The notes beneath the pieces are model-generated. The model was not told the DNA's origin, searched no databases, and was given only the letters and a program-made list of their open reading frames with translations. DNA of 64,000 bases from Gammaproteobacteria bacterium (GTDB lineage: Bacteria; Pseudomonadota; Gammaproteobacteria; SZUA-140): assembly GCA_016716465.1 (NCBI GenBank), contig JADJWH010000001.1:1457597-1521596 (forward strand), read 5' to 3'. This document shows positions 43,550 through 52,276 of the stretch, one piece after another. Numbering within the stretch: the stretch's first letter is position 1; each line of letters starts with the position of its first letter. The position numbers were made by a program, and so were the translations under genes.

Positions 43550-44464
43550 TCATCTGATGATTCGCAGCAGCGGCGGCGGCGTGCATGTGATGACCAGCGG
43601 ACAACCGCTGCGCGGGTGCGGGAAGCGCAGCTCGGCGGAATGCAGGTGGTAACCCGGGTCTCCGGGGAGGGCGCGCGTCGCCGGCGCCGGCACCCCGCCG
43701 GCGACGTAGAGCGGATCGCCCACCAACGGGTGTCCGGCGAAGGCGAGATGGATGCGGATCTGATGCGGCCGCCCGGTGGCGATCTCCACATCGCACAGAA
43801 ACGCCTCCGCGCGCCGCTCCAGCACCGTGACCCGCGAGCGCGCCGGCTTGCCGGCGGGCGCGGCGGCGTAGAGGCTGCCGAGCGCGGCGTGCGGCACAGG
43901 ACCGATGGGCGCATCGATGATCCGCTCGTCCCAGACGGGAGCGCCGGTCGCGAGCGCGCGGTAGCGCTTTCCGACCGCCGGCGTGGCCCACTGCCGGATC
44001 AGCGCCGCCTGTGATCGAGGCGTGCGCGCGCACAACACGAGGCCCGAGGTCCAGCGCCCGAGGCGGTGCAGCGGCGCGGCATCCGGCGCATAGGCACGCA
44101 CCTGGTACAGCAGCGTCGCCTCGAGGAAATCGGCGCCCGGCAGGGTCGGCAGACCGGGCGGCTTGTCCACCGCCAGCAGATCCTCATCCTCATACAGCAC
44201 CGTGAACGACCGCGGCGCCTCCGGCTCGACCCACGGCGGGCGCCGCCACACCAGTTCGCCGCCCCGGCGCAGCACCGCGCCGGATTGCGCGGGCCGGCCA
44301 TCCAGGAGCACCCGTCCGGCGTCGATGCGCGCCAACCACTCGGCCTCCGTGGAGTGGCGGTAACGTCGGGACAGATAGTCCAGCAGCCTCACGCCATCGG
44401 CCGCGGGACCGAGCGTCTCGCGATAGTCGTAGCCCTGATTCAGGCGCGCGCCGGCGGTGCCCAT
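43550..44464 (-). CDS. RluA-family pseudouridine synthase-like protein lacking the usual catalytic Asp
   Basis: 304 residues from the ATG at 44464. An S4-like N-terminal part (about 20-80, DYLSRRYRHSTEAEWLARID) is followed by the RluA domain: LYEDEDLLAVDKPPGLPTLP, then LHRLGRWTSGLVLCART where the family has HRLDxxTSGL, then GKRYRALATG, LCDVEIATGRPHQIRIHL and GHPLVGDPLY. The catalytic Asp is Gly (GGG codon confirmed on the given strand). It may be a subfamily with shifted catalysis or an RNA-binding protein without activity. Ten bases downstream of the ABC transporter gene. Confidence 0.85.
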   Translation of the reverse strand: MGTAGARLNQGYDYRETLGPAADGVRLLDYLSRRYRHSTEAEWLARIDAGRVLLDGRPAQSGAVLRRGGELVWRRPPWVEPEAPRSFTVLYEDEDLLAVDKPPGLPTLPGADFLEATLLYQVRAYAPDAAPLHRLGRWTSGLVLCARTPRSQAALIRQWATPAVGKRYRALATGAPVWDERIIDAPIGPVPHAALGSLYAAAPAGKPARSRVTVLERRAEAFLCDVEIATGRPHQIRIHLAFAGHPLVGDPLYVAGGVPAPATRALPGDPGYHLHSAELRFPHPRSGCPLVITCTPPPLLRIIR

Positions 44465-44474
44465 GATCCACGCC

Positions 44475-46361
44475 TCACGCCGGCGGTTGCGGCGGTATGA
44501 CCGCGTCATCGGACTCGGGCTTCTCCAGCACGACGACCGGCGGGGTGTCCGTGGCGGCCGCCAGGCCGGACAGGCCGCCCGCCCGGAGCTCCGGTTCGCC
44601 AGCGATGGCCTCGGGCAGGAATCCGCCCGCCTGTCGGCTCCACAGGCGGTAATAGGCGCCGCCGCGCGCCAGCAGGTCCGAATGCGCGCCGTCCTCGGCG
44701 ATGCGGCCGTCGTCGAACACCAGGATGCGGTCCAGATGCGCGATGGTCGACAGCCGGTGCGCGACCACGATGACGGTCTTGCCGCGCATGGCCGTGTCCA
44801 GCGTCTCCTGGATGGCATGTTCGGTGATTGAATCCAGCGCCGAGGTGGCCTCGTCGAGGATCAGGATGGGCGCGTTCTTCAGGATCACGCGGGCGATCGC
44901 GATGCGCTGGCGCTGGCCGCCCGACAGTTTTACGCCGCGCTCGCCGACCAGCGAGTCGTAGCCCTCCCGGACCTGCATGATGAACTCGTGCGCATGGGCC
45001 TGGCGGGCCGCCTCGATCACCTCGGCGTCGCTGGCCTCCAGGCGTCCGTAACGGATGTTTTCGCGCAGCGTGCGGTGAAACAGCCCCGGATCCTGCGGGA
45101 TCAGGCTCAACTGCGCGTGCAGTGAATCCTGCGTCATCGCACGGATGTCGACGCCGTCGATCAGGATCGCGCCGGCCTGCGGGTCGTACAGGCGCAGGAT
45201 CAGGCTGACGAAGCTCGACTTGCCCGAGCCCGACAAGCCGACCAGGCCGACGCGCTGGCCGGCCGGTATGCGCACACTGAGCCCGTCGAACACCTTGCGC
45301 GCCGGGGTGTAGCCGAACTCGACCGCGCGGAATTCGATCTCGCCGCGCCGGATCGGTACTGGCCGCGCCTGCGGGAGATCCACCAGCTCGTGCGCGCGCA
45401 CGATGGTGTGCACGCCGTTCGAGACGTTACCGATGTACTCGAAGAATTCGAGGAAACGCCGGGCCAGGTTGCGCGCCTCGTTGATCACCAGCAGCGACAG
45501 GCTGACCGCCAGCACGAAATCGCCGACGCCGATCCGTCCCTGCCCCCACAGGCGCAGGGCGTAGTACAGCAAGCCGATCTTGAGCACCGCCGCCGCCGAG
45601 AACTGAAACCAGCGGATGCGCTCGGAATAGTGGTGCGAGACCAGGATCGCCTGCATCTCGTGCGTCAGATTACGCTCCAGGTTCTCGCGCTCGAAACCCA
45701 GGCGCGCGAACAGGCGCGCGCTGGTGAGATTGGTCACCGAATCCACCACCGTGCCGGTGGTCTCGCTGCGCGCGGCCGCGGCCGCCTGCGCATACGGCCG
45801 GCAGCGCCGCGCCAGCACGTAGGAGACACCGATGAACAGCACCGCCCAGGCCAGCGCGAACCAGCCGAGCTGGGCATGCGCCTGGAACAGCAGCACAACG
45901 GCGACGCTGATGACGATGGCGATGGGCCAGAATTCCGTGATCAGCGCCCACAGGGTCTGCGTCACGCCCAGCGAGGTCTCCGAGATGCGGTGCGCCAGCG
46001 CGCCCGCGAAATTGCTGCTGAAGTAACGATAGGAATGATGCTGAAGATAATGGTATATCGTGCGCGTCACCGCCTGGCGCTGGCGCGGCCCGAGCCGGAT
46101 CTGGATCGCGCCCGCGAGCCGGCCGAAGACCAGCTCGCCGATACAGAACGCGATGAACAGCAGCATGGGTCCCTGCAGGTGGGCGACCACCGCCATCGAG
46201 GTCTCCTGCGCCCCGGTCACGCTCTTGATGATGCGCGCGAGCGCGTACGGGATCAGGATGCCGCAGGTGGCGTTCGCGGTCTCGAACGCCAGCATGCCGA
46301 AATACCACCAGCGGTACCGGGCGACGAAATACCAGATGAAGCGGAACGGAGTGTCCGGCAA
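44475..46361 (-). CDS. ABC exporter (fused permease and ATPase)
   Basis: 628 residues, a half transporter. Membrane domain with six helices (about 15-320), then nucleotide-binding domain from 345: Walker A VGLSGSGKSSF, signature LSGGQRQR, Walker B ILILDEATSAL, and switch His in VAHRLSTIAHLD. The MsbA/McjD-like layout suits a lipid, peptide or drug exporter; the substrate is unknown. The Pro/Ala-rich tail (590-628) is an extension beyond the usual end. Confidence 0.9.
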   Translation of the reverse strand: MPDTPFRFIWYFVARYRWWYFGMLAFETANATCGILIPYALARIIKSVTGAQETSMAVVAHLQGPMLLFIAFCIGELVFGRLAGAIQIRLGPRQRQAVTRTIYHYLQHHSYRYFSSNFAGALAHRISETSLGVTQTLWALITEFWPIAIVISVAVVLLFQAHAQLGWFALAWAVLFIGVSYVLARRCRPYAQAAAAARSETTGTVVDSVTNLTSARLFARLGFERENLERNLTHEMQAILVSHHYSERIRWFQFSAAAVLKIGLLYYALRLWGQGRIGVGDFVLAVSLSLLVINEARNLARRFLEFFEYIGNVSNGVHTIVRAHELVDLPQARPVPIRRGEIEFRAVEFGYTPARKVFDGLSVRIPAGQRVGLVGLSGSGKSSFVSLILRLYDPQAGAILIDGVDIRAMTQDSLHAQLSLIPQDPGLFHRTLRENIRYGRLEASDAEVIEAARQAHAHEFIMQVREGYDSLVGERGVKLSGGQRQRIAIARVILKNAPILILDEATSALDSITEHAIQETLDTAMRGKTVIVVAHRLSTIAHLDRILVFDDGRIAEDGAHSDLLARGGAYYRLWSRQAGGFLPEAIAGEPELRAGGLSGLAAATDTPPVVVLEKPESDDAVIPPQPPA

Positions 46362-46641
46362 TGCGGGCGTGCCGGGCGCGCGCTGAAGAATCTGAATCGC
46401 GGGATCCTCGGACGAGGGGAATAGGGACGGCCCATCAGTGCCGTCATGCCAGGTGACGGAATTATAACATCGGCGCGGAGACGGATTTCCCGGACGATTC
46501 AGAATCGCTCCTAGCCCCGCCGCGTTGTCACCGGGATGTCAGCGGGCTATCATCCACCTGCCCCGCCGCCGCGTCGACGTCCCGGGCGGACGACCCCGCG
46601 ACAGGGCGCATTTCCCCCAATTAAATCTGGAGTACGTCCGA

Positions 46642-47907
46642 ATGAAAGCTACTGCAAACTCCCGCCTCCGGCTGCCCCTTGCCCTCGCCTCGACCGTTGC
46701 GCTGAGCGGAATCGCCGCGCACGCCGCCGCGGACGGCGACTGGTATCTCGCCCCGGCGCTGAACTACGTCATCACCGACGACGACCGCAGGGCGGACGAC
46801 GATGTCGGCTTCCAGATCGGGCTCGGCCGGCAACTGAACGAGACCTGGAACCTGGAGGGAAACCTCGAGTTTGACACGCTGGATCGTGAGAACGGCAACA
46901 ACCGCTTCAAACAGCGCGGTCTCGCCCTCGACGGCCTGTACTTTTTCGACCGCAATCCCGGCTTCGCGCCCTACGCCCTCATCGGCGCCGGCGCGCTGAA
47001 CACGCGCTTCGCCGGCGAGAAGGGGACGAACCCGATGGTCAATGCAGGCATCGGCTTTATGACAAACGCCTTGAGTGACACCGTTGCGCTGCGCGCGGAG
47101 GCGCGTTACCGCTGGGACAAGGATGATGAGAGTATTCCCAGCGAAGACAGCTTCGGCGACTGGGTCATCGGTCTCGGCCTGAGCATCCCGCTGGGCGGCC
47201 GCGCAGCGCCTGTCGCGGCGGCAGCCCCGGTGGTCGCCGCGGCGGCGGAACCCGCACCCGCATCCGCGCCGGCAGCGGTACCGGCGGCGCCGGTCGACAG
47301 CGATGGCGACGGCGTCGTCGACAGCAACGACTCCTGCCCCAATACCCCGGCCGGCGCCCGTGTCGATGCGCATGGCTGCGAGATGGACAGCGATGGCGAC
47401 GGCGTGGCGGACAGCATGGACCGCTGCCCGAACACGCCGGCGGGTGCGGAAGTGAATGCGCAGGGTTGCGAACTCGACAGAGACGGCGATGGCGTCGTCG
47501 ACAGCCAGGACCGCTGCCCCGATACCGCCGCGGATACGAAGGTGGACGTGCGCGGTTGCGAGATCCGGGAAGTCATCGAGCTGCCGGGCGTGACCTTCGA
47601 GACCGGCTCGGCGCAGCTGGTCGCCGAATCGACCTCGATCCTCGACGAGGCCGCCGCGACCCTGATCAAGCATCCGGAGATCAAGGCGGAAGTGGCCGGG
47701 TATACGGATAACACCGGTCCGCGCGCGTTCAACGTCGATCTCTCGCAGCGGCGCGCCGAGACGGTGATGAAGTATCTCGTCTCCAAAGGCGTCGCGGCCG
47801 GCAACCTGGGCGCCCACGGTTATGGTCCCGATCACCCGGTAGCCGACAACGCGACGAAGGACGGCCGCGCCGCCAACCGCCGCGTGGAACTGAGGATCGT
47901 CGAATAA
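46642..47907 (+). CDS. OmpA-family outer-membrane porin with thrombospondin type-3 repeats
   Basis: 421 residues from the ATG at 46642. Signal peptide (cleaved about residue 30, AHAAADG); eight-strand barrel about 30-190; Pro/Ala-rich linker (VAAAAPVVAAAAEPAPA); three calcium-binding type-3 repeats (DSDGDGVVDSNDSCPNTPAG and two like it, about 215-310); C-terminal OmpA peptidoglycan-binding domain (LPGVTFETGSAQLVAEST, then NVDLSQRRAETVMKYL). It anchors the outer membrane to peptidoglycan. The 280 bases between it and the divergent ABC gene show no motif that I can name. Confidence 0.92.
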   Translation: MKATANSRLRLPLALASTVALSGIAAHAAADGDWYLAPALNYVITDDDRRADDDVGFQIGLGRQLNETWNLEGNLEFDTLDRENGNNRFKQRGLALDGLYFFDRNPGFAPYALIGAGALNTRFAGEKGTNPMVNAGIGFMTNALSDTVALRAEARYRWDKDDESIPSEDSFGDWVIGLGLSIPLGGRAAPVAAAAPVVAAAAEPAPASAPAAVPAAPVDSDGDGVVDSNDSCPNTPAGARVDAHGCEMDSDGDGVADSMDRCPNTPAGAEVNAQGCELDRDGDGVVDSQDRCPDTAADTKVDVRGCEIREVIELPGVTFETGSAQLVAESTSILDEAAATLIKHPEIKAEVAGYTDNTGPRAFNVDLSQRRAETVMKYLVSKGVAAGNLGAHGYGPDHPVADNATKDGRAANRRVELRIVE

Positions 47908-47910
47908 GAC

Positions 47911-47950
47911 CGGAGATCAGCCCGGTCGCGAGCGAGCGGGGTGATCTCCG
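47911..47950 (+). terminator. Hairpin after ompA
   Basis: A 14-base stem with one mismatch, CGGAGATCAGCCCG paired with CGGGGTGATCTCCG, and a 12-base loop, six bases after the ompA stop. No U tract, so it may act by Rho or as an mRNA-stabilising structure. Confidence 0.5.
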
Positions 47951-47982
47951 CCGGGCAGGGGGGCGGGGGGCGTTTCCCGGTG

Positions 47983-48558
47983 ATGGCGAAGCGCCACAGG
48001 CCGCTAGGATGCCGCACAAGGCGCCCGCCAGTACCGCGACGCCTGCCCGTGCGGAGAGCCCGCCCGGCCGTAAATCGGACCTGGACCGGGACTGATCCAA
48101 CGCCAGTACCGCTGACGCGGGAAGAATTCTCCCAGGTCGTTCGCCTGAGCCCGCTGGTGTCGATCGACCTCGTGCTGCGCGACGGCACGGGGCGCATGTT
48201 GCTCGGCCTGCGCGAAAACCGCCCGGCGCGGCATTTCTGGTTCGTCCCCGGTGGACGCATCGGCAAGAACGAGCGCATCGAGGCCGCGTTCCGCCGCATC
48301 AGCCGGATGGAGCTCGGCCGCGAGCTGTCGCCGGAGCACGCGCGCTTCCTCGGCGTGTTCGAACACCTGTACGATGACAACTTCGCCGGCGCGCCCGGCT
48401 ACGGAACGCACTACATCGTCCTCGCCTACGCCATCGACGCGGCCGGAGACTTCGATCTCCCGGTCGAACAGCACAGCCGCTTTGAATGGATGACGGAGGA
48501 CGACGTCCTCTGTCGCCCGGACGTACACCCTTACGTCCGGGCGTATTGCGGGCGGTAA
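47983..48558 (+). CDS. GDP-mannose mannosyl hydrolase-type Nudix protein
   Basis: The conserved domain begins LTREEFSQVVRLSPLVSIDL and runs to the end, matching E. coli Gmm: modified Nudix box GGRIGKNERIEAAFRRISRMELG (split as GGRIGKNERIEAA, then FRRISRMELG), YDDNFAGAPGYGTHYIVL and EQHSRFEWMTEDDVL. It would hydrolyse GDP-mannose or GDP-glucose to GDP and sugar. The start is unclear: the ATG at 47983 adds about 43 basic residues that the family lacks; a CTG at 48112 would give 148 residues. No ribosome-binding site settles it. Confidence 0.82.
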   Translation: MAKRHRPLGCRTRRPPVPRRLPVRRARPAVNRTWTGTDPTPVPLTREEFSQVVRLSPLVSIDLVLRDGTGRMLLGLRENRPARHFWFVPGGRIGKNERIEAAFRRISRMELGRELSPEHARFLGVFEHLYDDNFAGAPGYGTHYIVLAYAIDAAGDFDLPVEQHSRFEWMTEDDVLCRPDVHPYVRAYCGR

Positions 48559-48578
48559 GCGGGAACAGGCCCCCTTTT

Positions 48579-49259
48579 TCAGTCCGACTTGAACCCCACC
48601 CGTGCGTGGCTGCCGTCGCAGAACGGCTTGTTGCCGGAGGCGCCGCAGCGGCACAGGTACGCCTCCGCCATGCGCGCCACGACACGGCCGGTACCGCTGA
48701 CGATCTCGAGGTTGCCCTGCACGCGCAGCGGGCCGTCGGGCAGGGGATCGAACGCGAGCGGACCGTCGCGTTCGGCCAACATCCCGATCCTGTCTGTCGT
48801 GGGCGGCTCACCGCTGGCGGAAAATCCGGCCTCGCGGTGTGACCCGTCGCATAATGGCTTGTTCTTCGAGGCTCCGCAGCGGCACAACGTGGCGCGGAAG
48901 GTACCCGCCTCGCCGCCGAGTCGCAGATCGCCGCGCACGGCGTAGGGTCCCGCCTCGCGGATGGCGATCAGGTTGACGGGCGGTGGCGTTTCGTCCGGCC
49001 CGCCATCCTTGCGCCGGTAACGGATCGCGCCGGACGGACAGAGATGCGCGATCTCGACCACGCGCTCGACCGCCATTGCATCGGGCCGGATCCACGGACC
49101 CTTGACGTTGGCGAGAAAGACCTGCGGGGCGCCAGTGACGCAGAACCGCGCATGGATGCACTTCCCACCCTCGAAATACAGCGTGAGATTCTCGCCCTCG
49201 ACGGATTCCACCTTGCCGGCGGGCGCTGGCGTTGGATCTGCGGATATATCTCTGGACAT
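48579..49259 (-). CDS. Iron-sulfur protein with Fer4_19 and two CDGSH domains
   Basis: 226 residues: a Fer4_19 (divergent 4Fe-4S mono-cluster) domain (about 18-85, KCIHARFCVTGAPQVF and AHLCPSGAIRYRRKDG), then two CDGSH zinc-finger-like domains each with the C-x-C-x8-CDGSH ligand set: CRCGASKNKPLCDGSHREAG (about 127-147) and CRCGASGNKPFCDGSH (about 201-216). Each CDGSH domain holds a redox-active 2Fe-2S cluster with one His ligand. Function is unknown; redox transfer or cluster donation is likely. Convergent with the Nudix gene. Confidence 0.9.
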   Translation of the reverse strand: MSRDISADPTPAPAGKVESVEGENLTLYFEGGKCIHARFCVTGAPQVFLANVKGPWIRPDAMAVERVVEIAHLCPSGAIRYRRKDGGPDETPPPVNLIAIREAGPYAVRGDLRLGGEAGTFRATLCRCGASKNKPLCDGSHREAGFSASGEPPTTDRIGMLAERDGPLAFDPLPDGPLRVQGNLEIVSGTGRVVARMAEAYLCRCGASGNKPFCDGSHARVGFKSD

Positions 49260-49474
49260 CGCTTGCCTCCTCCTGGATTGCCGGGAAACGCCCTGTGCAT
49301 CGACACACCCACCTTCGACGATCGCGTCAGGCCCGGGGGGTCCACTCCGCTGCGGGCCTCGATGAGCCGGTCGAATTCACTATAAGCCCGGAATCCTGAT
49401 GCCGTAAGCCCCGCCGGATGCTGATGGAATTTTCCTGAAAAGTGGCCATCATGCGGAGCAGCTGAAATATATGG

Positions 49475-49505
49475 TTGACGTTATATATGGAAATTCATAT
49501 ATAAT
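49475..49505 (+). promoter_or_regulatory. arsR promoter and ArsR-type operator
   Basis: TTGACG (49475-49480) with TATATA (49498-49503) at 17 bases or TATAAT (49500-49505) at 19 bases. A perfect palindrome, TATATATG-GAAATT-CATATATA (49482-49503), overlaps spacer and -10, where an ArsR dimer would block polymerase. The ATG is only 5-8 bases after the -10, so the arsR mRNA may be leaderless; no ribosome-binding site precedes it. Confidence 0.75.
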
Positions 49506-49510
49506 GCGGC

Positions 49511-49864
49511 ATGCTGACCGATACCCACGCCATTTTCACCGCGCTCGCCCATCCGTTGCGCCTGCGCGCCTTGCTGTTACTGCACGCCCAGGGTGAACTC
49601 TGCGTCTGCGAGCTGTGCCACGCGCTCGGGGTATCGCAGCCGATGATTTCGCGCCACCTCGCCCAGCTCCGCGCCTGGGGCATCGTCAGTGACCGGCGCC
49701 AGGGATTGTGGATCCACTATCGCCTGCATCCCGAGCTGCCGGCATGGGCGATGGCGATTCTGGACGAGACGGCGCGGGGCACGCGGCGGGAAACCCCCTT
49801 CCAGGATGACAGGGCCGCGCTCGCCGCCATGCCGAACCGCCCTGGCGCGCCGCGCTGCGCATGA
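49511..49864 (+). CDS. arsR: ArsR-family arsenic-responsive repressor
   Basis: 117 residues. The As(III)-binding signature ELCVCELCHALGVSQPM (Cys pair C-V-C plus a further Cys) lies at about 30-46 and overlaps the recognition helix region SQPMISRHLAQLRAWGIVSD; wing QGLWIHYRLHP. In the ArsR prototype two neighbouring Cys (CVC) bind As(III) and release DNA. It heads an operon with a GAPDH and an ArsJ gene, which fits arsenate resistance. Confidence 0.92.
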   Translation: MLTDTHAIFTALAHPLRLRALLLLHAQGELCVCELCHALGVSQPMISRHLAQLRAWGIVSDRRQGLWIHYRLHPELPAWAMAILDETARGTRRETPFQDDRAALAAMPNRPGAPRCA

Positions 49865-49930
49865 CGCCGCCCCGACCGACTGCAGCCAAGATGGCATCAG
49901 CGGAACCACCGCAATCGCGAAGGAGTCACC

Positions 49931-50932
49931 ATGGCAATCCAGGTCGGCATCAACGGATTCGGGCGCATGGGCAGGCTCGGCCTGCGCGCCGGCTGGCACA
50001 GCGCGGAGCTGGCATTCGCGCGCATCAATGAGACCGCGACCGACGCCGCCGGCTCCGCGCACCTGCTCAAGTTCGATTCGGTGCACGGCACATGGGGCGA
50101 AGAGTGTTCCTCCGACGGCGAAGCGCTGATCGTAGGCGGACGGCGCATCGCCTACAGCCGTGGCGCATCCATCGCCGAGGCCGACTGGTCGGGCTGCGAC
50201 ATCGTCATCGAGGCGACTGGCAAACATCACAAGAAGCCGGAAGCCCTGCGCGCCTATTTCGATCAGGGGGTGCGCAAGGTCCTCGTCGCCGCGCCGACGC
50301 AGGGCGCGCTCGACATCGTCTACGGCGTCAACCATCACCGTTACGAACCAGAGACCCACCGTCTCGTCACGGCCGCCTCCTGCACCACCAACTGCCTCGC
50401 GCCGCTGGTCAAGGTCATGCACGAACGCATCGGCATCGTGCACGGTACCATGACGACCATCCATAACATCACCAACACCCAGACCATCGTCGACAAGGGC
50501 CACAAGGACCTGCGCCGCGCGCGCGCCTGCGGCCAGTCGCTGATCCCCACCAGCACCGGCTCGGCGCGGGCGATCACGAAGATCTTTCCCGAACTCGCCG
50601 GCAAGCTCAACGGCCTCGCCGTGCGCGTGCCGCTGCTCAACGCCTCGCTCACCGACTTCGTCTTCGAGGCGCGGCGGCCGGTCACGGAGGCGGAGGTCAA
50701 CGGATATTTTCGCGCGGCGGCGGCGGGCGAGCTCCACGGTATCCTCGGCTACGAGGAGCGTCCGCTCGTCTCGGCGGACTTCCTCAATGATGCGCGTTCC
50801 TCCATCGTCGATGCGCCGTCCACCCTGGTCGTCGACGGCACCCAGGTCAAGGTGCTGGCCTGGTACGACAACGAGTGGGGCTACGTGAACCGGATGCTGG
50901 ACATCGCGCGCCTGCTGGCGGCGCGGCTCTGA
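49931..50932 (+). CDS. Glyceraldehyde-3-phosphate dehydrogenase (arsenate-resistance type)
   Basis: 333 residues, standard length. NAD-binding GINGFGRMGRLGLRA at the N-terminus, catalytic Cys in TAASCTTNCLAPLVKV (about 148-163), and catalytic His in the later region near TSTGSARAI. Between arsR and arsJ, the enzyme is expected to use arsenate instead of phosphate, giving 1-arseno-3-phosphoglycerate for export by ArsJ; a housekeeping GAPDH elsewhere in the genome is then likely. Active-site residues do not by themselves tell it from a glycolytic enzyme. An AAGGAG site precedes the ATG. Confidence 0.93.
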   Translation: MAIQVGINGFGRMGRLGLRAGWHSAELAFARINETATDAAGSAHLLKFDSVHGTWGEECSSDGEALIVGGRRIAYSRGASIAEADWSGCDIVIEATGKHHKKPEALRAYFDQGVRKVLVAAPTQGALDIVYGVNHHRYEPETHRLVTAASCTTNCLAPLVKVMHERIGIVHGTMTTIHNITNTQTIVDKGHKDLRRARACGQSLIPTSTGSARAITKIFPELAGKLNGLAVRVPLLNASLTDFVFEARRPVTEAEVNGYFRAAAAGELHGILGYEERPLVSADFLNDARSSIVDAPSTLVVDGTQVKVLAWYDNEWGYVNRMLDIARLLAARL

Positions 50933-50955
50933 TCCACCCGCGGCGCGGCCCAGAC

Positions 50956-52155
50956 ATGGACGCCGGACTCCGCAATTACCTGGTTGTCACCGGCGGCTAC
51001 TGGGCCTTCACCGTTACCGACGGCGCCATCCGCATGCTCGTGGTGCTGTACTTCCACCTGCTCGGGTATTCTCCGCTCGAAGTGGCGTTGCTGTTCCTGT
51101 TCTACGAATTCTTCGGCATCGTCACCAACCTGGTGGGCGGCTGGCTGGGCGCGCGCATCGGGCTCAATCTCATCATGCACATCGGCATGGGCCTGCAGGT
51201 GATCGCGCTCGCGCTGCTCACCGTGCCCGACGCCTGGCTCTCGGTGCCCTACGTGATGGCGGCGCAGGCGCTCTCCGGCATCGCCAAGGACCTCAACAAG
51301 ATGTCCGCCAAGGCGAGCGTGAAGGCGCTGGCCGGCGGCGGGGAATCACGCCTGTTCACCTGGGTCGCCGCGCTCACCGGCTCGAAGAACGCGCTCAAGG
51401 GCGCCGGCTTCTTCGCCGGCGCGGCGCTGCTGCAGGGGCTCGGCTTCCGCGGCGCGCTCGCCGCGCTCGCCGTGATGCTGCTGTGCGTGCTGGTGCTCAC
51501 CGCCCTGCTGCTGCCCTCCGGCGTGGGCAGGATGAAATCGAAACCGAAATTCACCCAGGTGTTTTCCAACACCCCCGCGATCAACTGGCTGGCGGCAGCG
51601 CGATTCTTCCTGTTCGGGGCGCGCGACGTCTGGTTTGTGGTCGGTCTCCCGGTGTACCTCTACGCGGTGCTCGACTGGTCGTTCATGCAGGTGGGCGCGT
51701 TTCTGGCGCTGTGGGTGATCGGTTATGGCTTCGTACAGGCCGCCGCACCACGCATCTTCGGCCGCGGCCGGAGCCCGGGCGCCGCCGCCGCGCGCGGCTG
51801 GGCCGGCGTCCTCGCGACAGTGCCGGCCGGCATCGCCCTGGCCCTGGGCCAGGGGTGGGATCCGACGCCGGTACTGATCGGCGGGCTGGTCCTGTTCGGC
51901 CTGGTGTTCGCCGTCAACTCGGCGGTTCACTCCTACCTGATCCTCGCCTATTCCGAGGGTGAGCGGGTGGCGCTGAACGTCGGCTTCTATTACATGGCCA
52001 ACGCGGGCGGCCGCCTCGCCGGCACGGTGCTGTCCGGCTGGGCCTACCAGGCGCATGGACTCACGGGCTGCCTGTGGTGGTCCAGCGCCTTCGTGCTCGC
52101 CACGACCCTGATTTCCCTGAAGCTGCCGCCCGTCGCGCGGGCGGGTGATGCATGA
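50956..52155 (+). CDS. arsJ: ArsJ, organoarsenical (1-arseno-3-phosphoglycerate) efflux permease
   Basis: 399 residues from the ATG at 50956 (MDAGLRNYLVVTGGYWAFTV); a longer in-frame opening would lie in gapdh. Twelve helices of the major facilitator superfamily and the ArsJ-like pattern TGGYWAFTVTDGAIRMLVVL and SGIAKDLNKMSAKASVKAL. ArsJ removes the unstable 1-arseno-3-phosphoglycerate formed by the co-encoded GAPDH, giving resistance to arsenate. Its start is 23 bases after the gapdh stop, so both are co-transcribed under ArsR. Confidence 0.9.
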   Translation: MDAGLRNYLVVTGGYWAFTVTDGAIRMLVVLYFHLLGYSPLEVALLFLFYEFFGIVTNLVGGWLGARIGLNLIMHIGMGLQVIALALLTVPDAWLSVPYVMAAQALSGIAKDLNKMSAKASVKALAGGGESRLFTWVAALTGSKNALKGAGFFAGAALLQGLGFRGALAALAVMLLCVLVLTALLLPSGVGRMKSKPKFTQVFSNTPAINWLAAARFFLFGARDVWFVVGLPVYLYAVLDWSFMQVGAFLALWVIGYGFVQAAAPRIFGRGRSPGAAAARGWAGVLATVPAGIALALGQGWDPTPVLIGGLVLFGLVFAVNSAVHSYLILAYSEGERVALNVGFYYMANAGGRLAGTVLSGWAYQAHGLTGCLWWSSAFVLATTLISLKLPPVARAGDA

Positions 52156-52239
52156 CGCACGCCTCCCGGCCACGGCGGAAACGAGGCCGGTAGCGACGCC
52201 CCTTTCGCGCGATGGACATCCCGTCACCAGCCCGGCAAA

Positions 52240-52259
52240 ATAGTTGCCTTGTCAACTAT
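52240..52259 (+). promoter_or_regulatory. MarR-type palindromic operator
   Basis: A 20-base near-palindrome with arms ATAGTTG and CAACTAT around CCTTGT, typical of MarR-family operators. It is 17 bases before the start of the MFS gene, whose operon ends in a MarR gene; autoregulation is the simplest reading. Confidence 0.75.
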
Positions 52260-52276
52260 CCTGGCGGACTTCCGGC

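Noticed and set aside
49931..50932. This GAPDH as the housekeeping glycolytic enzyme
   Set aside because: Its place between arsR and arsJ, with short gaps, is the known arsenate-resistance arrangement; glycolytic neighbours such as pgk and tkt are absent.
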